Assembly: GCA_002293965.1 (NCBI GenBank)
Contig: DBEG01000024.1
Location: 1-43,873 of the forward strand
DNA from: Actinobacteria bacterium UBA912
Lineage (GTDB): Bacteria; Actinomycetota; Coriobacteriia; Anaerosomatales; UBA912
Direction: 5' to 3'
DNA length: 43,873 nucleotides
The notes below the pieces were generated by a model that was not told the DNA's origin, did no database searches, and was given only the letters and a program-made list of their open reading frames with translations. Positions within the stretch are counted from its first letter, which is position 1; every line of letters begins with the position of its first letter. The position numbers and the translations under genes were made by a program. This document shows, piece by piece, positions 1 to 7,347 of the stretch.

Positions 1-1
1 C

Positions 2-1099
2 CTTGAGTGGGGTCGAGTCACGGATGTCAGAAGCAGGTCGGTCTCGATCCAGCGGCTCGGCGTGGCGCTGGACTCCGGTGCGCTGGGTCGGGCGATCTGC
101 TATCCGCGCCTGACTGGCGGTTGCGAGGTGGGAGAGAGGGTGTTGCTCAACACCATCGCCGAGGATCTCGAACTCGGAACCGCGGGCGATCACTTCGTCG
201 TGGCGCGTGGCTCTACGACCACGGGCGTCGCTCATACCGATGATTCCGGCGGCCACATCATCAAGCTGCGATATACCCCGCTGCAGCACGATGTACTTGT
301 TGCCGAGGAACCCGCAAGCCCTCATCACGCGATCATGGCATCCGCGGTCGACGTTGGTGGTATGCCGGTCGCTTGCTGTGGTCTTCACAGTCAGGTCCCG
401 TTGGTTGCTGCTGCGATCAAATCCGCGGACCCAGAACTCCGGATCTGCTACGTGATGACCGACCAGGCGGCTTTGCCCATGGCGCTATCCAAGGTGCTGG
501 AAGCGTCCGTCTCGGCAGGTTTGATCGATACGACTGTGACTTGCGGGCAAGCATTCGGCGGTGCGATCGAGTCGGTTAATCTGCACTCGGGTCTGCTGGT
601 CGCCAAGCACGTGTGCGAGGCCGATATCGCGATTGTAGGCATCGGGCCGGGTGTGGTGGGGACCGCGACCCCGTTCGGACACGGCGGGGTGGCTCAGGGC
701 GAGGCCATCAATGCCGTCGCTACCCTAAAGGGCAGGCCGGTCGCGGTGTTGCGGCTGTCGTTCGCAGATGAACGCAAGCGACACCGTGGCGTTAGTCATC
801 ACACCCTCACGGCACTTTCGGCCATCGCGTTGGCCAGTGCGGTCGTGCCGATCCCGGTGCTGGGTGGTGACGAGAGTCCGCTCGTCGAGGAGGCACTCGC
901 CAGTGCCGGTGTGTGGAACAGGCATGTGAGGTACGATGCAAGTGCATCCACCGTAGCTCCCATGCGTGGAGTGGAAGTCAGATCGATGGGTCGCGGAATC
1001 GAGGACGACCCGGCGTTCTTCTCGGCGGCGTTCGCGGCTGGAGCCGCATGCGCTGATTTGCTGATCGGAAAGGGCGTAGACGACGCACCACATGGGTGA
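2..1099 (+). CDS. DUF3866 family protein, 5'-truncated
   Basis: The reading frame is open to the left edge of the window, so the true start lies upstream. A GTG at 62 is in frame but sits inside conserved-looking sequence (residues such as W, G, V and a QRLGVALDSG stretch precede it), so it is probably not the start. The protein resembles the DUF3866 family found mainly in Actinobacteria and Firmicutes: an N-terminal part with an AICYPRLTG then GERVLLNT pattern, and a long alpha/beta body rich in Gly (VGIGPGVVGTATPFGHGG). The biochemical function of this family is not known to me. No signal peptide or membrane segment is visible in the part present. The gene ends 39 bases before ald and probably shares its transcript. 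The family call rests on recalled similarity, not on a search. Confidence 0.8.
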   Translation, partial: LEWGRVTDVRSRSVSIQRLGVALDSGALGRAICYPRLTGGCEVGERVLLNTIAEDLELGTAGDHFVVARGSTTTGVAHTDDSGGHIIKLRYTPLQHDVLVAEEPASPHHAIMASAVDVGGMPVACCGLHSQVPLVAAAIKSADPELRICYVMTDQAALPMALSKVLEASVSAGLIDTTVTCGQAFGGAIESVNLHSGLLVAKHVCEADIAIVGIGPGVVGTATPFGHGGVAQGEAINAVATLKGRPVAVLRLSFADERKRHRGVSHHTLTALSAIALASAVVPIPVLGGDESPLVEEALASAGVWNRHVRYDASASTVAPMRGVEVRSMGRGIEDDPAFFSAAFAAGAACADLLIGKGVDDAPHG

Positions 1100-1138
1100 G
1101 GTCGCCTAATGCCTGCAATAGGACAAGGAGGCAACGAA

Positions 1139-2269
1139 GTGATAGTAGGAGTTCCCAAGGAGATCAAGAACAACGAGTTCAGGGTCGGACTGACCCCCGG
1201 TGCCGTCGCCGAGTTTGTGGCGCACGGGCATAGCGTGCTGGTAGAGGCGGGTGCGGGCGTCGGATCGACGTTCGGCGACACCGAGTACTCCGCAGCCGGT
1301 GCACAGATGGTCCCATCTGCCGACGAGGTCTTCGCTCGCGCCGACATGATCGTCAAGGTCAAGGAACCACAGGCCGAGGAGATCGTGAAGCTTCGCCCTG
1401 GCCAGATCCTCTACACCTTCTTGCACCTGGCACCTGATCTCCCTCAGACCGAAGGACTCATCAAGTCCAAGGCTGTCTGTATCGCCTATGAGACGGTCGA
1501 GCTTCCCAATCGCTCGCTACCGCTGCTCGCCCCGATGTCAGAGGTCGCAGGCCGAATGGCCGCGCAGGTCGGCGCCGCTTACCTCCAGAAGCCCAACGGG
1601 GGCAGGGGAGTGCTCATGGGAGGAATCCCAGGCGTGCTGCCAGCCAAAGTCGTCGTTCTCGGCGGCGGCGTGGTCGGAACGAACGCAGCGTACGTAGCGA
1701 TGGGAATGGGCGCCGATGTCACCATCATGGACGTCAACCTGGATCGCCTTCGTTATCTCGATGAGATTTGGGGCAACCGTGTCCGGACGATGTTCTCGAG
1801 CAAGCTCAACGTATCGCAAGTGATAGGCGAGGCCGATCTCGTAATCGGAGCGGTCTTGTTGGTTGGGGCCAAGACACCCTTCCTCGTGACCCGGGACATG
1901 CTCTCGACCATGCGGACCGGTGCAGTCATCGTCGACGTCTCGGTCGATCAGGGTGGATGCATCGAGACCACCAAACCCACCACGCATGCTGATCCCACTT
2001 TCGTGGTCGACGGCGTTCTGCATTACGGGGTCGCCAACATGCCCGGCGCTGTGCCTCACACCTCGACGCTCGGCCTGACCAACGCCACGCTGCGCCAGGG
2101 TCTCGCGATCGCCGACAAGGGATGGAAGCAGGCGGTGCTCGATGACGCGTCGCTCGCCAAAGGCGTCAACATCATCGATGGCGCAGTGACCTACGAGCCC
2201 GTCGCACAGGCGCATGGGATGGAGTTCACCCCTCTTTCGGAGATGATCGGGAGTGCAGCAGCAAGCTGA
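1139..2269 (+). CDS. ald: Alanine dehydrogenase
   Basis: Catalyses NAD-dependent oxidative deamination of L-alanine to pyruvate and ammonia, and the reverse, in the cytoplasm. The 376-residue protein matches the usual length of about 370. It opens with IVGVPKEIKNNEFRVGLTP, the classic start of the AlaDH/PNT family, carries the substrate-binding KVKEP region (about residue 75) and FLHLAPD (His about 96), and has the Rossmann motif VVLGGGVVGTNAA near residue 175. I chose GTG at 1139 rather than an upstream ATG at 1109, because a strong AAGGAGG lies at 1125-1131, seven bases before it, and the family starts right there. It overlaps the xerD start by 17 bases. Pyruvate and ammonia from alanine would feed central metabolism; in reverse it supplies alanine for the Mur ligases downstream, which is inference. 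Confidence 0.95.
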   Translation: MIVGVPKEIKNNEFRVGLTPGAVAEFVAHGHSVLVEAGAGVGSTFGDTEYSAAGAQMVPSADEVFARADMIVKVKEPQAEEIVKLRPGQILYTFLHLAPDLPQTEGLIKSKAVCIAYETVELPNRSLPLLAPMSEVAGRMAAQVGAAYLQKPNGGRGVLMGGIPGVLPAKVVVLGGGVVGTNAAYVAMGMGADVTIMDVNLDRLRYLDEIWGNRVRTMFSSKLNVSQVIGEADLVIGAVLLVGAKTPFLVTRDMLSTMRTGAVIVDVSVDQGGCIETTKPTTHADPTFVVDGVLHYGVANMPGAVPHTSTLGLTNATLRQGLAIADKGWKQAVLDDASLAKGVNIIDGAVTYEPVAQAHGMEFTPLSEMIGSAAAS

Positions 2270-3197
2270 TGAGTTCATTGCGTATCTTGCGGTAGAGCGC
2301 GGCGCGTCTCGGCATACGCTGGATGCATATCGCCGAGATGTCGCCCGCTACCTCGAGTTCCTCAGCGCACGATCGGCTGCGGAGGTCGACGCCGTTACCG
2401 CCGATGACACGCTCGCTTACCTCCGGGAGTTGCGGGCTCGCGGGTATGCGCCCAGCACCATCGAGCGACAGATAGCTGCGATCAAAAGCTTCCACAGGTT
2501 CCTCGTGCGCGAGGGCATCACCAAGAATTGCCCCACTGAGGCGATCCCGTTGCCCAAGGTCCCCCAGAAGCTGCCCGATGTCATCAGCATCGAGCAGGCC
2601 GACAAGCTGCTCTCACAACCATTCGCAGCCGACGCTCGTGGTCGGCGGGACCGCGCCATCCTCGAGGTCTTGTACGGCTGCGGGATTCGCGTCAGCGAGC
2701 TCGTCGGCATGGACATGCCCTCGATCGATCTCGCCGCAGGGTTCATGCGGGTTTTCGGCAAGAGCTCCAAAGAGCGGGATGTACCTCTGGGTGGTGCGGC
2801 CGCTCGGGCGCTGGAGGACTACCTGTCCTACGGGCGACTGCTGCTGCTTGGGAAGGCCGGGTCGTTCAGGGGCACCGATGCGGTGTTCCTCAATGTCCGA
2901 GGCGGCCGGATTTCTCGGCAGTCGGTCTTCGCGATCGTGAAGCGGTACGGCAGGGCAGCAGGGTTGGAGAGCCTGCACCCACACACACTTCGGCACTCTT
3001 ACGCAACGCACATGCTTGGCGGAGGGGCGGACCTGAGGGTTCTGCAAGAGCTGCTCGGGCACGTGGACATCACCACGACCCAGGTCTACACACACGTCGA
3101 CAGGAGGCACATCCGTGAGGAGTACCTGTCGACGCATCCGCGAGCGAGACCCTCGCGTCGCGAGTCGTCTTCCTCGCCGAGGGGGGCGGAAGCGTGA
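2253..3197 (+). CDS. xerD: Site-specific tyrosine recombinase XerD-like
   Basis: A 314-residue tyrosine recombinase of the XerC/XerD family, which resolves chromosome dimers at dif during division. An N-terminal SAM-like core-binding domain (about residues 1-90) precedes the catalytic domain. The full catalytic set is visible: Arg146 in GIRVSEL, Lys170, His244 and Arg247 in HTLRHSYATHML, His270 in LLGH, and nucleophile Tyr279 in TQVYTHVD. The GTG start at 2253 lies inside the end of ald, so the two are probably cotranscribed. The Ser/Arg-rich C-terminal tail after residue 295 is longer than usual. Because the gene sits in a housekeeping neighbourhood with no att sites or phage genes, a chromosomal XerD role is more likely than a mobile-element integrase. 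XerC versus XerD cannot be settled from this copy alone. Confidence 0.9.
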   Translation: MQQQADEFIAYLAVERGASRHTLDAYRRDVARYLEFLSARSAAEVDAVTADDTLAYLRELRARGYAPSTIERQIAAIKSFHRFLVREGITKNCPTEAIPLPKVPQKLPDVISIEQADKLLSQPFAADARGRRDRAILEVLYGCGIRVSELVGMDMPSIDLAAGFMRVFGKSSKERDVPLGGAAARALEDYLSYGRLLLLGKAGSFRGTDAVFLNVRGGRISRQSVFAIVKRYGRAAGLESLHPHTLRHSYATHMLGGGADLRVLQELLGHVDITTTQVYTHVDRRHIREEYLSTHPRARPSRRESSSSPRGAEA

Positions 3198-3511
3198 GGA
3201 CGGGTAGTAGGAGGTTTCTTCGGCAGGCGCTGTTCTCCGCGACGACATGGGGGCTCGGGTTCGCTTGCGGAGTGGCTGTCGGCGGGTGGCTGACGGTGAT
3301 CTCCGGTGCAGGGGCACCCGGGGTAGAAGCGCTCGACCTAGTCGACGACGTCTTAGTCCTGCCGGGCATCGCCGGCGCGGCCGTCTTCGTCCTGGTCATG
3401 GCGAGCCACGGAGTCATCCACCTCGTCAGGCGTCGGGGATTTGCTTCGCATGACCCAGACGAGGCCGACACCAATGCCCCAGGCTCCGATAGCGATCAGG
3501 TCGCCCGGTAG
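3194..3511 (+). CDS. Small two-helix membrane protein, unknown function
   Basis: A predicted 105-residue protein starting with GTG, whose start overlaps the xerD stop in a GTGA arrangement typical of translational coupling. Two hydrophobic stretches (about residues 13-37 and 53-75) suggest two membrane helices, followed by a charged, Asp-rich C-terminal tail. I do not recognise the family. Its last 159 bases lie opposite the end of a reverse-strand ORF (3353-3622) that is also protein-like. The first part of the frame has strongly GC-rich third positions (GTC CTG GGC ATC GCC), which supports it as coding. The tail after about 3437 is less convincing. Confidence 0.55.
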   Translation: MRTGSRRFLRQALFSATTWGLGFACGVAVGGWLTVISGAGAPGVEALDLVDDVLVLPGIAGAAVFVLVMASHGVIHLVRRRGFASHDPDEADTNAPGSDSDQVAR

Positions 3512-3622
3512 GTCGAGCGAGAAATCGAATCCTCTGTCAATCGAGCGCAGAGTATAGGCGACGATCGGTATGACGACCGCCGCCCATATCGGCAACCGCA
3601 GGCTGGGCCTGAGCAGACTCAA
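3353..3622 (-). CDS. Small two-helix membrane protein coupled to DUF4349 gene
   Basis: A predicted 89-residue protein starting with TTG at 3622. The TTGA overlap with the stop of the upstream DUF4349 lipoprotein gene suggests translational coupling. Two hydrophobic segments are visible, about residues 10-28 (LPIWAAVVIPIVAY) and 41-59 (DLIAIGAWGIGVGLVWV), followed by an acidic, polar tail. No family is recognised. Third codon positions through the second helix are GC-rich, as in neighbouring genes, which supports coding. The final 159 bases run antisense to the 3194-3511 ORF. It may be a membrane partner of the DUF4349 protein, which is inference from coupling only. Confidence 0.55.
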   Translation of the reverse strand: MSLLRPSLRLPIWAAVVIPIVAYTLRSIDRGFDFSLDLPGDLIAIGAWGIGVGLVWVMRSKSPTPDEVDDSVARHDQDEDGRAGDARQD

Positions 3623-4665
3623 CTAGCATCCACTTCTTCGGCTGCTTCGTCGGATCGCTTAGCACGCCTGCGCTTGATGACTGGACGCGCTACAAGCCAG
3701 ACCAGCAGCAGGATGACGACTATCGGGCCGACTGCGCCCACTGCTACGATGAGCATATTGATCGTGCCGACGAAAGCTCTGACCGACTCGGTGAGCGCGG
3801 CCAGGAATCCCCAATCCTGACCGACCGGACGTACGACGGGCTTGGGACCGGTAAGCTCGATGGTCACCGTCGAGTGTGCAGCCTGGCGCTCAAGATAGGC
3901 GATCTGCGCCTGCATCGACTCGATCTCACCACGGACCCGCGAGAGTTCTTTCTCGACAGCGAGCATTTCGGTGACGTTCTTGGCCTTGGTCATGAAGTCG
4001 CGTAGTTGAGCCTCTGTCGCCTGCAGGTTCTTTAGGCGAGCACTCATGTCCACGTGCTCCTGGGTGACATCCGATTGACTCTCGACTTCGCGCAGTACAT
4101 TGCCGATCCCAGCCATCTCTGCTAGGAAAGCCTCGAGGCCCTCGGCCGGGATGCGAACGGTGATGTATCCGGACAGCGGAATCTGCTCGAGTGCCATCAT
4201 CTCCGAATAACGCCAAACGGGTTGATCTTCATCGGTGCTGACGTTGAGATCGATCACCACGCCTTTTTGCTTCTCGACCGCAGTTCTTATCGACTCGATA
4301 GCATCTTCGATCGATTCAACTCCAAGTCGCATGTCTACCCGTCTGATGATCAGGCGGTCCTCAGGCGGGATACCTGAGGCGTCAGGCCCGGCTCCCGACG
4401 GTGGCACGATGCCGATGGCAGCCTGATCCTCACCTGCGTATGGGTCGGCGGCAATCTTACCTTCAGGCGTGGCCCGTCCGTCGCCAGGTGGTTGAGGTTC
4501 CACCATGGGTGCGGACACGCCGCCGCCGGAAGGAGACTCTTGCGCCATATCGGCAGTCTGGTTGGCAGTGCACCCTGCTACCGATAACGCTAGCAAGACC
4601 AACAACATCGGCAACAGGACCTTCACAGCCCTAGATCCTTTCAGTGATGATCGCATGCCCGCCAT
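3619..4665 (-). CDS. DUF4349 family lipoprotein with coiled coil and C-terminal helix
   Basis: A 348-residue envelope protein. The ATG at 4665 was chosen over one at 4680, because GAGGAG lies six bases upstream of it. A signal peptide with the lipobox LSVAGC places the lipidated Cys at residue 32. A Pro/Gly-rich linker follows. The DUF4349 region comes next, with IIRRVDMRLGVESIEDAIESI, then SGYITVRIPAEGLEAFL and a long coiled coil (about 200-263). A C-terminal transmembrane helix (about 303-326) is followed by a basic cytoplasmic tail. DUF4349 proteins are widespread in Gram-positive bacteria and their function is unknown. The domain order suggests an anchored periplasm-side sensor or scaffold, which is inference. 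It is followed in coupled fashion by the 89-residue membrane protein and preceded by the 48-residue one, all facing away from the division operon. Confidence 0.88.
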   Translation of the reverse strand: MAGMRSSLKGSRAVKVLLPMLLVLLALSVAGCTANQTADMAQESPSGGGVSAPMVEPQPPGDGRATPEGKIAADPYAGEDQAAIGIVPPSGAGPDASGIPPEDRLIIRRVDMRLGVESIEDAIESIRTAVEKQKGVVIDLNVSTDEDQPVWRYSEMMALEQIPLSGYITVRIPAEGLEAFLAEMAGIGNVLREVESQSDVTQEHVDMSARLKNLQATEAQLRDFMTKAKNVTEMLAVEKELSRVRGEIESMQAQIAYLERQAAHSTVTIELTGPKPVVRPVGQDWGFLAALTESVRAFVGTINMLIVAVGAVGPIVVILLLVWLVARPVIKRRRAKRSDEAAEEVDAS

Positions 4666-4710
4666 GGTGGCTCCTCTCATTTCGAAACGAAAGTAGACTT
4701 CTCAATGCTA

Positions 4711-4745
4711 ACGCCCTCTACTCGGCGAAACTGGAGAGAGGGCGT
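4711..4745. terminator. Inverted repeat between the microprotein and DUF4349 genes
   Basis: ACGCCCTCT at 4711-4719 is the exact reverse complement of AGAGGGCGT at 4737-4745, giving a nine-pair stem with a 17-base loop. It lies between two reverse-strand genes (stop at 4778, next start at 4665). There is no U tract on the reverse strand, so it may be a processing or stabilising hairpin that sets expression of the two genes rather than a classic terminator. Confidence 0.4.
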
Positions 4746-4777
4746 CGGACACTTAGCAGCGATATCTTTTGTGAGGG

Positions 4778-4924
4778 TTACTCGGACCTGTCTTCGAGCT
4801 TCTTCATAGCGCGGGCTGCGTATACGGCAAGGGCGATGCCCATACCTACAACGATGAAGAAGGCCCACCACATGGTGATCCACATGGTCCCCGGGATGTT
4901 CGCTCCAAAAAGAGCAGCAATCAT
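4778..4924 (-). CDS. 48-residue single-helix membrane microprotein
   Basis: A short gene of 48 codons on the reverse strand. It has a strong GGAGGTGA seven bases before the ATG at 4924. The product begins MIAALFGANIPGTMWI, contains one long hydrophobic helix (about residues 10-37, including WWAFFIVVGMGIALAVYAA), and ends with a charged tail, KKLEDRSE. A promoter-like TTGCCG-17-TACAAT lies 40 bases upstream. Good SD, start, helix and tail together make a real membrane microprotein likely. I do not recognise a named family. It heads the reverse-strand trio with the DUF4349 lipoprotein and the 89-residue membrane protein, and is transcribed divergently from mraZ. Confidence 0.75.
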   Translation of the reverse strand: MIAALFGANIPGTMWITMWWAFFIVVGMGIALAVYAARAMKKLEDRSE

Positions 4925-4963
4925 TTAGACGTCACCTCCACACATGGGTTGTCATCCACCCCG

Positions 4964-4992
4964 ATTGTACTCTCACGATTCGATGGCGGCAA
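4964..4992 (-). promoter_or_regulatory. Predicted sigma-70-type promoter for the reverse-strand trio
   Basis: On the reverse strand, TTGCCG (4987-4992) and TACAAT (4964-4969) are separated by exactly 17 bases and end 40 bases before the microprotein ATG. A second candidate, with a perfect TTGACA at 5025-5030 but a 15-base spacer to TAAGAT, lies further upstream. The 4925-5266 stretch has no gene. It holds these elements and the forward-strand mraZ operator and promoter. Confidence 0.45.
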
Positions 4993-5124
4993 TACGCCCA
5001 GTCATCTTATTCAGACTATATCGCTGTCAAGGTCGACCTCGCTCTTCCGTTGTCTTTATGACGCGCAATCCTCTCATCGAGTTCTTGTCACTTGGGGTCT
5101 CTTAGTGTGAGCCAGGGGATGCCC

Positions 5125-5211
5125 GTGGGATTCGGTGGGAAACTGGTGGGATGATTTCCCATGAAAGTGTTGCAAAGTGGGATTCAGTGGTATACAGTTC
5201 AGTGCATGGGA
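5125..5211 (+). promoter_or_regulatory. Putative MraZ operator: phased GTGGGA box array
   Basis: GTGGGA occurs at 5125-5130, 5135-5140, 5146-5151 and 5177-5182. GTGGTA is at 5187-5192 and ATGGGA at 5206-5211. Steps of 10, 11, 31, 10 and 19 bases keep nearly all copies on one face of the helix. MraZ is known to bind TGGGN direct repeats spaced about one turn apart upstream of mraZ, so this is very likely its autoregulatory site. The second group overlaps the predicted mraZ promoter, which suits repression. Confidence 0.8.
5170..5198 (+). promoter_or_regulatory. Predicted promoter of the mraZ/dcw operon
   Basis: TTGCAA (5170-5175) and TACAGT (5193-5198) are spaced by 17 bases, about 70 bases before the mraZ ATG. 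MraZ-type boxes at 5177 and 5187 lie in the spacer, so bound MraZ would block polymerase. The -10 is only a fair match. Confidence 0.5.
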
Positions 5212-5266
5212 TCAGCCGAGGCGATTCTCGGCAGGGTAGTACAAGGCGGAAGAGGTGCAGGACAGC

Positions 5267-5698
5267 ATGTTCTTAGGTGATCACCAGCATACGCTGGACT
5301 CCAAAGGACGAGTATCCCTGCCCGCGCGTTTCCGGATCGCGATGACAGGCAAGTTGGTCGTCGCAAAAGGTCTGGACAAGTGTCTCTACGTGTATCCCGC
5401 CGACGAGTATGTGCGCTTCGTATCCGATCTCATCGCACGAGAGGACTTCGAGCCAAGAGTGCGCAAGGTACGGAGATTCTTCACCGCCGGTGCTGTCGAG
5501 GTGGAACTCGATTCGGCTGGGCGCATCGGATTGCCTGCGAACCTGCGTGCGTGGGCGGGCCTTTCCAAGGACGTCGCAGTCACTGGGAACGGTAACAGGA
5601 TCGAACTTTGGGACTCCGAGGTCTGGAGTCAGTACAGCGAAGGTGGCGAGAACATCGAGGATCTCGCCCAGGAGCTTGCCGACGCAGGCTTGCTCTGA
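5267..5698 (+). CDS. mraZ: Division/cell wall cluster transcriptional regulator MraZ
   Basis: A 143-residue DNA-binding regulator, the first gene of the dcw operon. It starts MFLGDHQHTLDSKGRVSLPARFR, the hallmark of the first SpoVT-AbrB-like domain. A second copy of the fold follows about residues 75-130, with EVELDSAGRIGLPANLR. An in-frame GTG at 5255 would add four residues, but the family begins at this ATG, and AGGA precedes it closely. MraZ forms ring oligomers that bind repeated TGGG sequences; a phased array of these lies upstream at 5125-5211. Ten bases separate it from rsmH. Confidence 0.96.
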   Translation: MFLGDHQHTLDSKGRVSLPARFRIAMTGKLVVAKGLDKCLYVYPADEYVRFVSDLIAREDFEPRVRKVRRFFTAGAVEVELDSAGRIGLPANLRAWAGLSKDVAVTGNGNRIELWDSEVWSQYSEGGENIEDLAQELADAGLL

Positions 5699-5708
5699 GG
5701 ACTTGACA

Positions 5709-6668
5709 ATGGAATATCGGCACACCCCAGTTTTGCTGGCCGAGGTCACGCAGCAGTTATCGTTGCAACCCGGTTCGATCGTAGTCGATTGCACCTTAGG
5801 TGGAGCAGGACACGCGAAGCGGATAGCAGAGTTGATAGCTCCCACAGGAATCCTTGTGGGCATAGACCAGGACGAGGCAGCACTCAAAGCAGCAGAAGAC
5901 GCACTCTGCCTCGGCCAGCAGGTAGTTCTACTCAAGGGGAACTTCGGCGAACTCGATCGTTTGCTCGTCGAAGCACAGATCCCCTGGGTCGACGGATTCC
6001 TCTTCGACCTGGGAGTATCCTCACCGCAGCTTGACATCGTTGAGCGCGGGTTCACTTATCAAGAGGATGCTCCACTGGATATGCGGATGGATCAGTGCGG
6101 GCCTGTCACAGCAGCGGAGATAGTCAATACGTACTCCGAATCACAGTTGGCCCGCATTATCCGGGATTACGGGGAAGAAAGGTGGGCTTTGCGAATCGCA
6201 GCATTCATAGTAGCCGCGCGAGCCCGCCGCCCCGTGACGACGACCGGAGAGTTAGTGGACGTGATAAAGGCGGCGATACCCGCTTCGGCACGTAGAGCAG
6301 GGGGTCACCCCGCGAAACGGACATTCCAGGCGCTTCGCATCGAAGTGAACTCCGAGCTCAAGGTGCTCGAAACCGCCTTGTCAGCCGCTTTGAAGTGGCT
6401 TTCGCCCAACGGAAGGATCGCGGTGATCAGCTACCACTCGCTTGAGGACAGGATAGTGAAACAGCTGTTCAGCGAGGGTGAAAGCGCATGTGAGTGCCCG
6501 CAAGGGCTCCCCATCTGCGCGTGTCAGAAGGTGCCGATACTCCGAGTCTTGACCAAGCGGCCGATAGTACCCGGCCAAGATGAGATCGAATCGAACCCGC
6601 GTGCGCGCTCAGCGCGGATGCGGGTGGCCCAGAAGTTGGCGGATCCTACGAGCGGCGAGAGCCGATAA
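5709..6668 (+). CDS. rsmH: 16S rRNA (cytosine-1402-N4)-methyltransferase RsmH
   Basis: A 319-residue SAM-dependent methyltransferase (formerly MraW) that methylates N4 of C1402 in the 16S rRNA decoding centre. It begins EYRHTPVLLAEV and shows the SAM motif DCTLGGAGHAKRI near residue 28. It also has FDLGVSSPQLD, GFTYQEDAPLDMRMD and ISYHSLEDRIVKQ, all characteristic of the family. The frame is open for 300 bases upstream, but homologues start at this ATG, and GAGGA lies seven bases before it. It follows mraZ closely, as in most dcw clusters. The C-terminal NPRARSARMRVAQK is also typical. Confidence 0.97.
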   Translation: MEYRHTPVLLAEVTQQLSLQPGSIVVDCTLGGAGHAKRIAELIAPTGILVGIDQDEAALKAAEDALCLGQQVVLLKGNFGELDRLLVEAQIPWVDGFLFDLGVSSPQLDIVERGFTYQEDAPLDMRMDQCGPVTAAEIVNTYSESQLARIIRDYGEERWALRIAAFIVAARARRPVTTTGELVDVIKAAIPASARRAGGHPAKRTFQALRIEVNSELKVLETALSAALKWLSPNGRIAVISYHSLEDRIVKQLFSEGESACECPQGLPICACQKVPILRVLTKRPIVPGQDEIESNPRARSARMRVAQKLADPTSGESR

Positions 6669-6701
6669 GGGAAGGCCTTTAAGCGAGAGAGACCGGAGAC
6701 G

Positions 6702-7316
6702 ATGGGACTGGCTGCAAGACAACTAGCGAATGACAGGCCCAAAGCATCGCCGAAGCCTCGCTTGCGCGTTGTTTCCACCACGTCCTCACCGAAGCGTGCC
6801 ACCGCTCTGCGGGTCGAAGCCGATAGACGCAATCGTGACCTGTTCCTGATCGTGTCGGCGTTCATGGTGGTCGTGGCGATCCTGGCCGCAGGACGGATCA
6901 CGATCATGGCCAAAGCAGCCGAGGTGACTTTCGAGACCGCGAGTCTTTCGGCAGCTATCCGAGAGGAGCAGATCGAGACCGAGGCACTCGAGTTGCTCAC
7001 AGCGAGCCTCGTATCGCCCTCGAGAATCGAGTCTATAGCCGTTGACTCCCTGAACATGATCCGCGCCGAGGAAACCAGTTTCTTCGCGATGCCGCTTCCG
7101 GATTGTCCCACTTACCTCGCTGGTCTCGAAAGCGTCGCTGACTCGAGTGATGCTGGGCGGGCACTCGCCTCGACTGACGAAGTCACGGGTGAAGGCACTG
7201 GTGCCAACGAAAAAGAGGGCGTCTCGGCACGGGTGTTGGGCTCGGTCATGGAACTCGCGGCAGGTGAAGCGCATGCCCTGCTCTTAGGCGATGTCGGACT
7301 GGTGTCGATGCAGTGA
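6702..7316 (+). CDS. ftsL: FtsL-like septum protein with long C-terminal extension
   Basis: A 204-residue bitopic protein in the ftsL position between rsmH and ftsI. The N-terminal region is basic and cytoplasmic (residues 1-45), one membrane helix lies at about 46-65 (LFLIVSAFMVVVAILAAG), and a coiled-coil-prone segment of about 75-120 faces outside. FtsL forms a complex with FtsB/DivIC and FtsQ that activates FtsWI. Sequence identity in this family is low, so the call rests on topology and position. Typical FtsL is around 100-120 residues; this one carries about 75 extra acidic, low-complexity residues. A GGAGA precedes the ATG. No separate DivIC/FtsB gene was seen in the window. Confidence 0.75.
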   Translation: MGLAARQLANDRPKASPKPRLRVVSTTSSPKRATALRVEADRRNRDLFLIVSAFMVVVAILAAGRITIMAKAAEVTFETASLSAAIREEQIETEALELLTASLVSPSRIESIAVDSLNMIRAEETSFFAMPLPDCPTYLAGLESVADSSDAGRALASTDEVTGEGTGANEKEGVSARVLGSVMELAAGEAHALLLGDVGLVSMQ

Positions 7317-7347
7317 ACCGGAACCTGATTTGAGGTCGGGAGGGATA

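Noticed and set aside
1538..2278. Long reverse-strand ORF opposite ald
   Set aside because: Antisense shadow of a well-conserved gene; composition (many His, Arg, Asp) is typical of a reverse shadow of GC-rich codons.
2253..3197. XerD gene as an integrase marking a genomic island
   Set aside because: No att-like repeats, tRNA or phage genes are nearby; the setting is housekeeping.
5409..5708. N-terminal extension of rsmH by 100 codons
   Set aside because: It lies within mraZ in another frame; the conserved rsmH start and a GAGGA site are at 5709.
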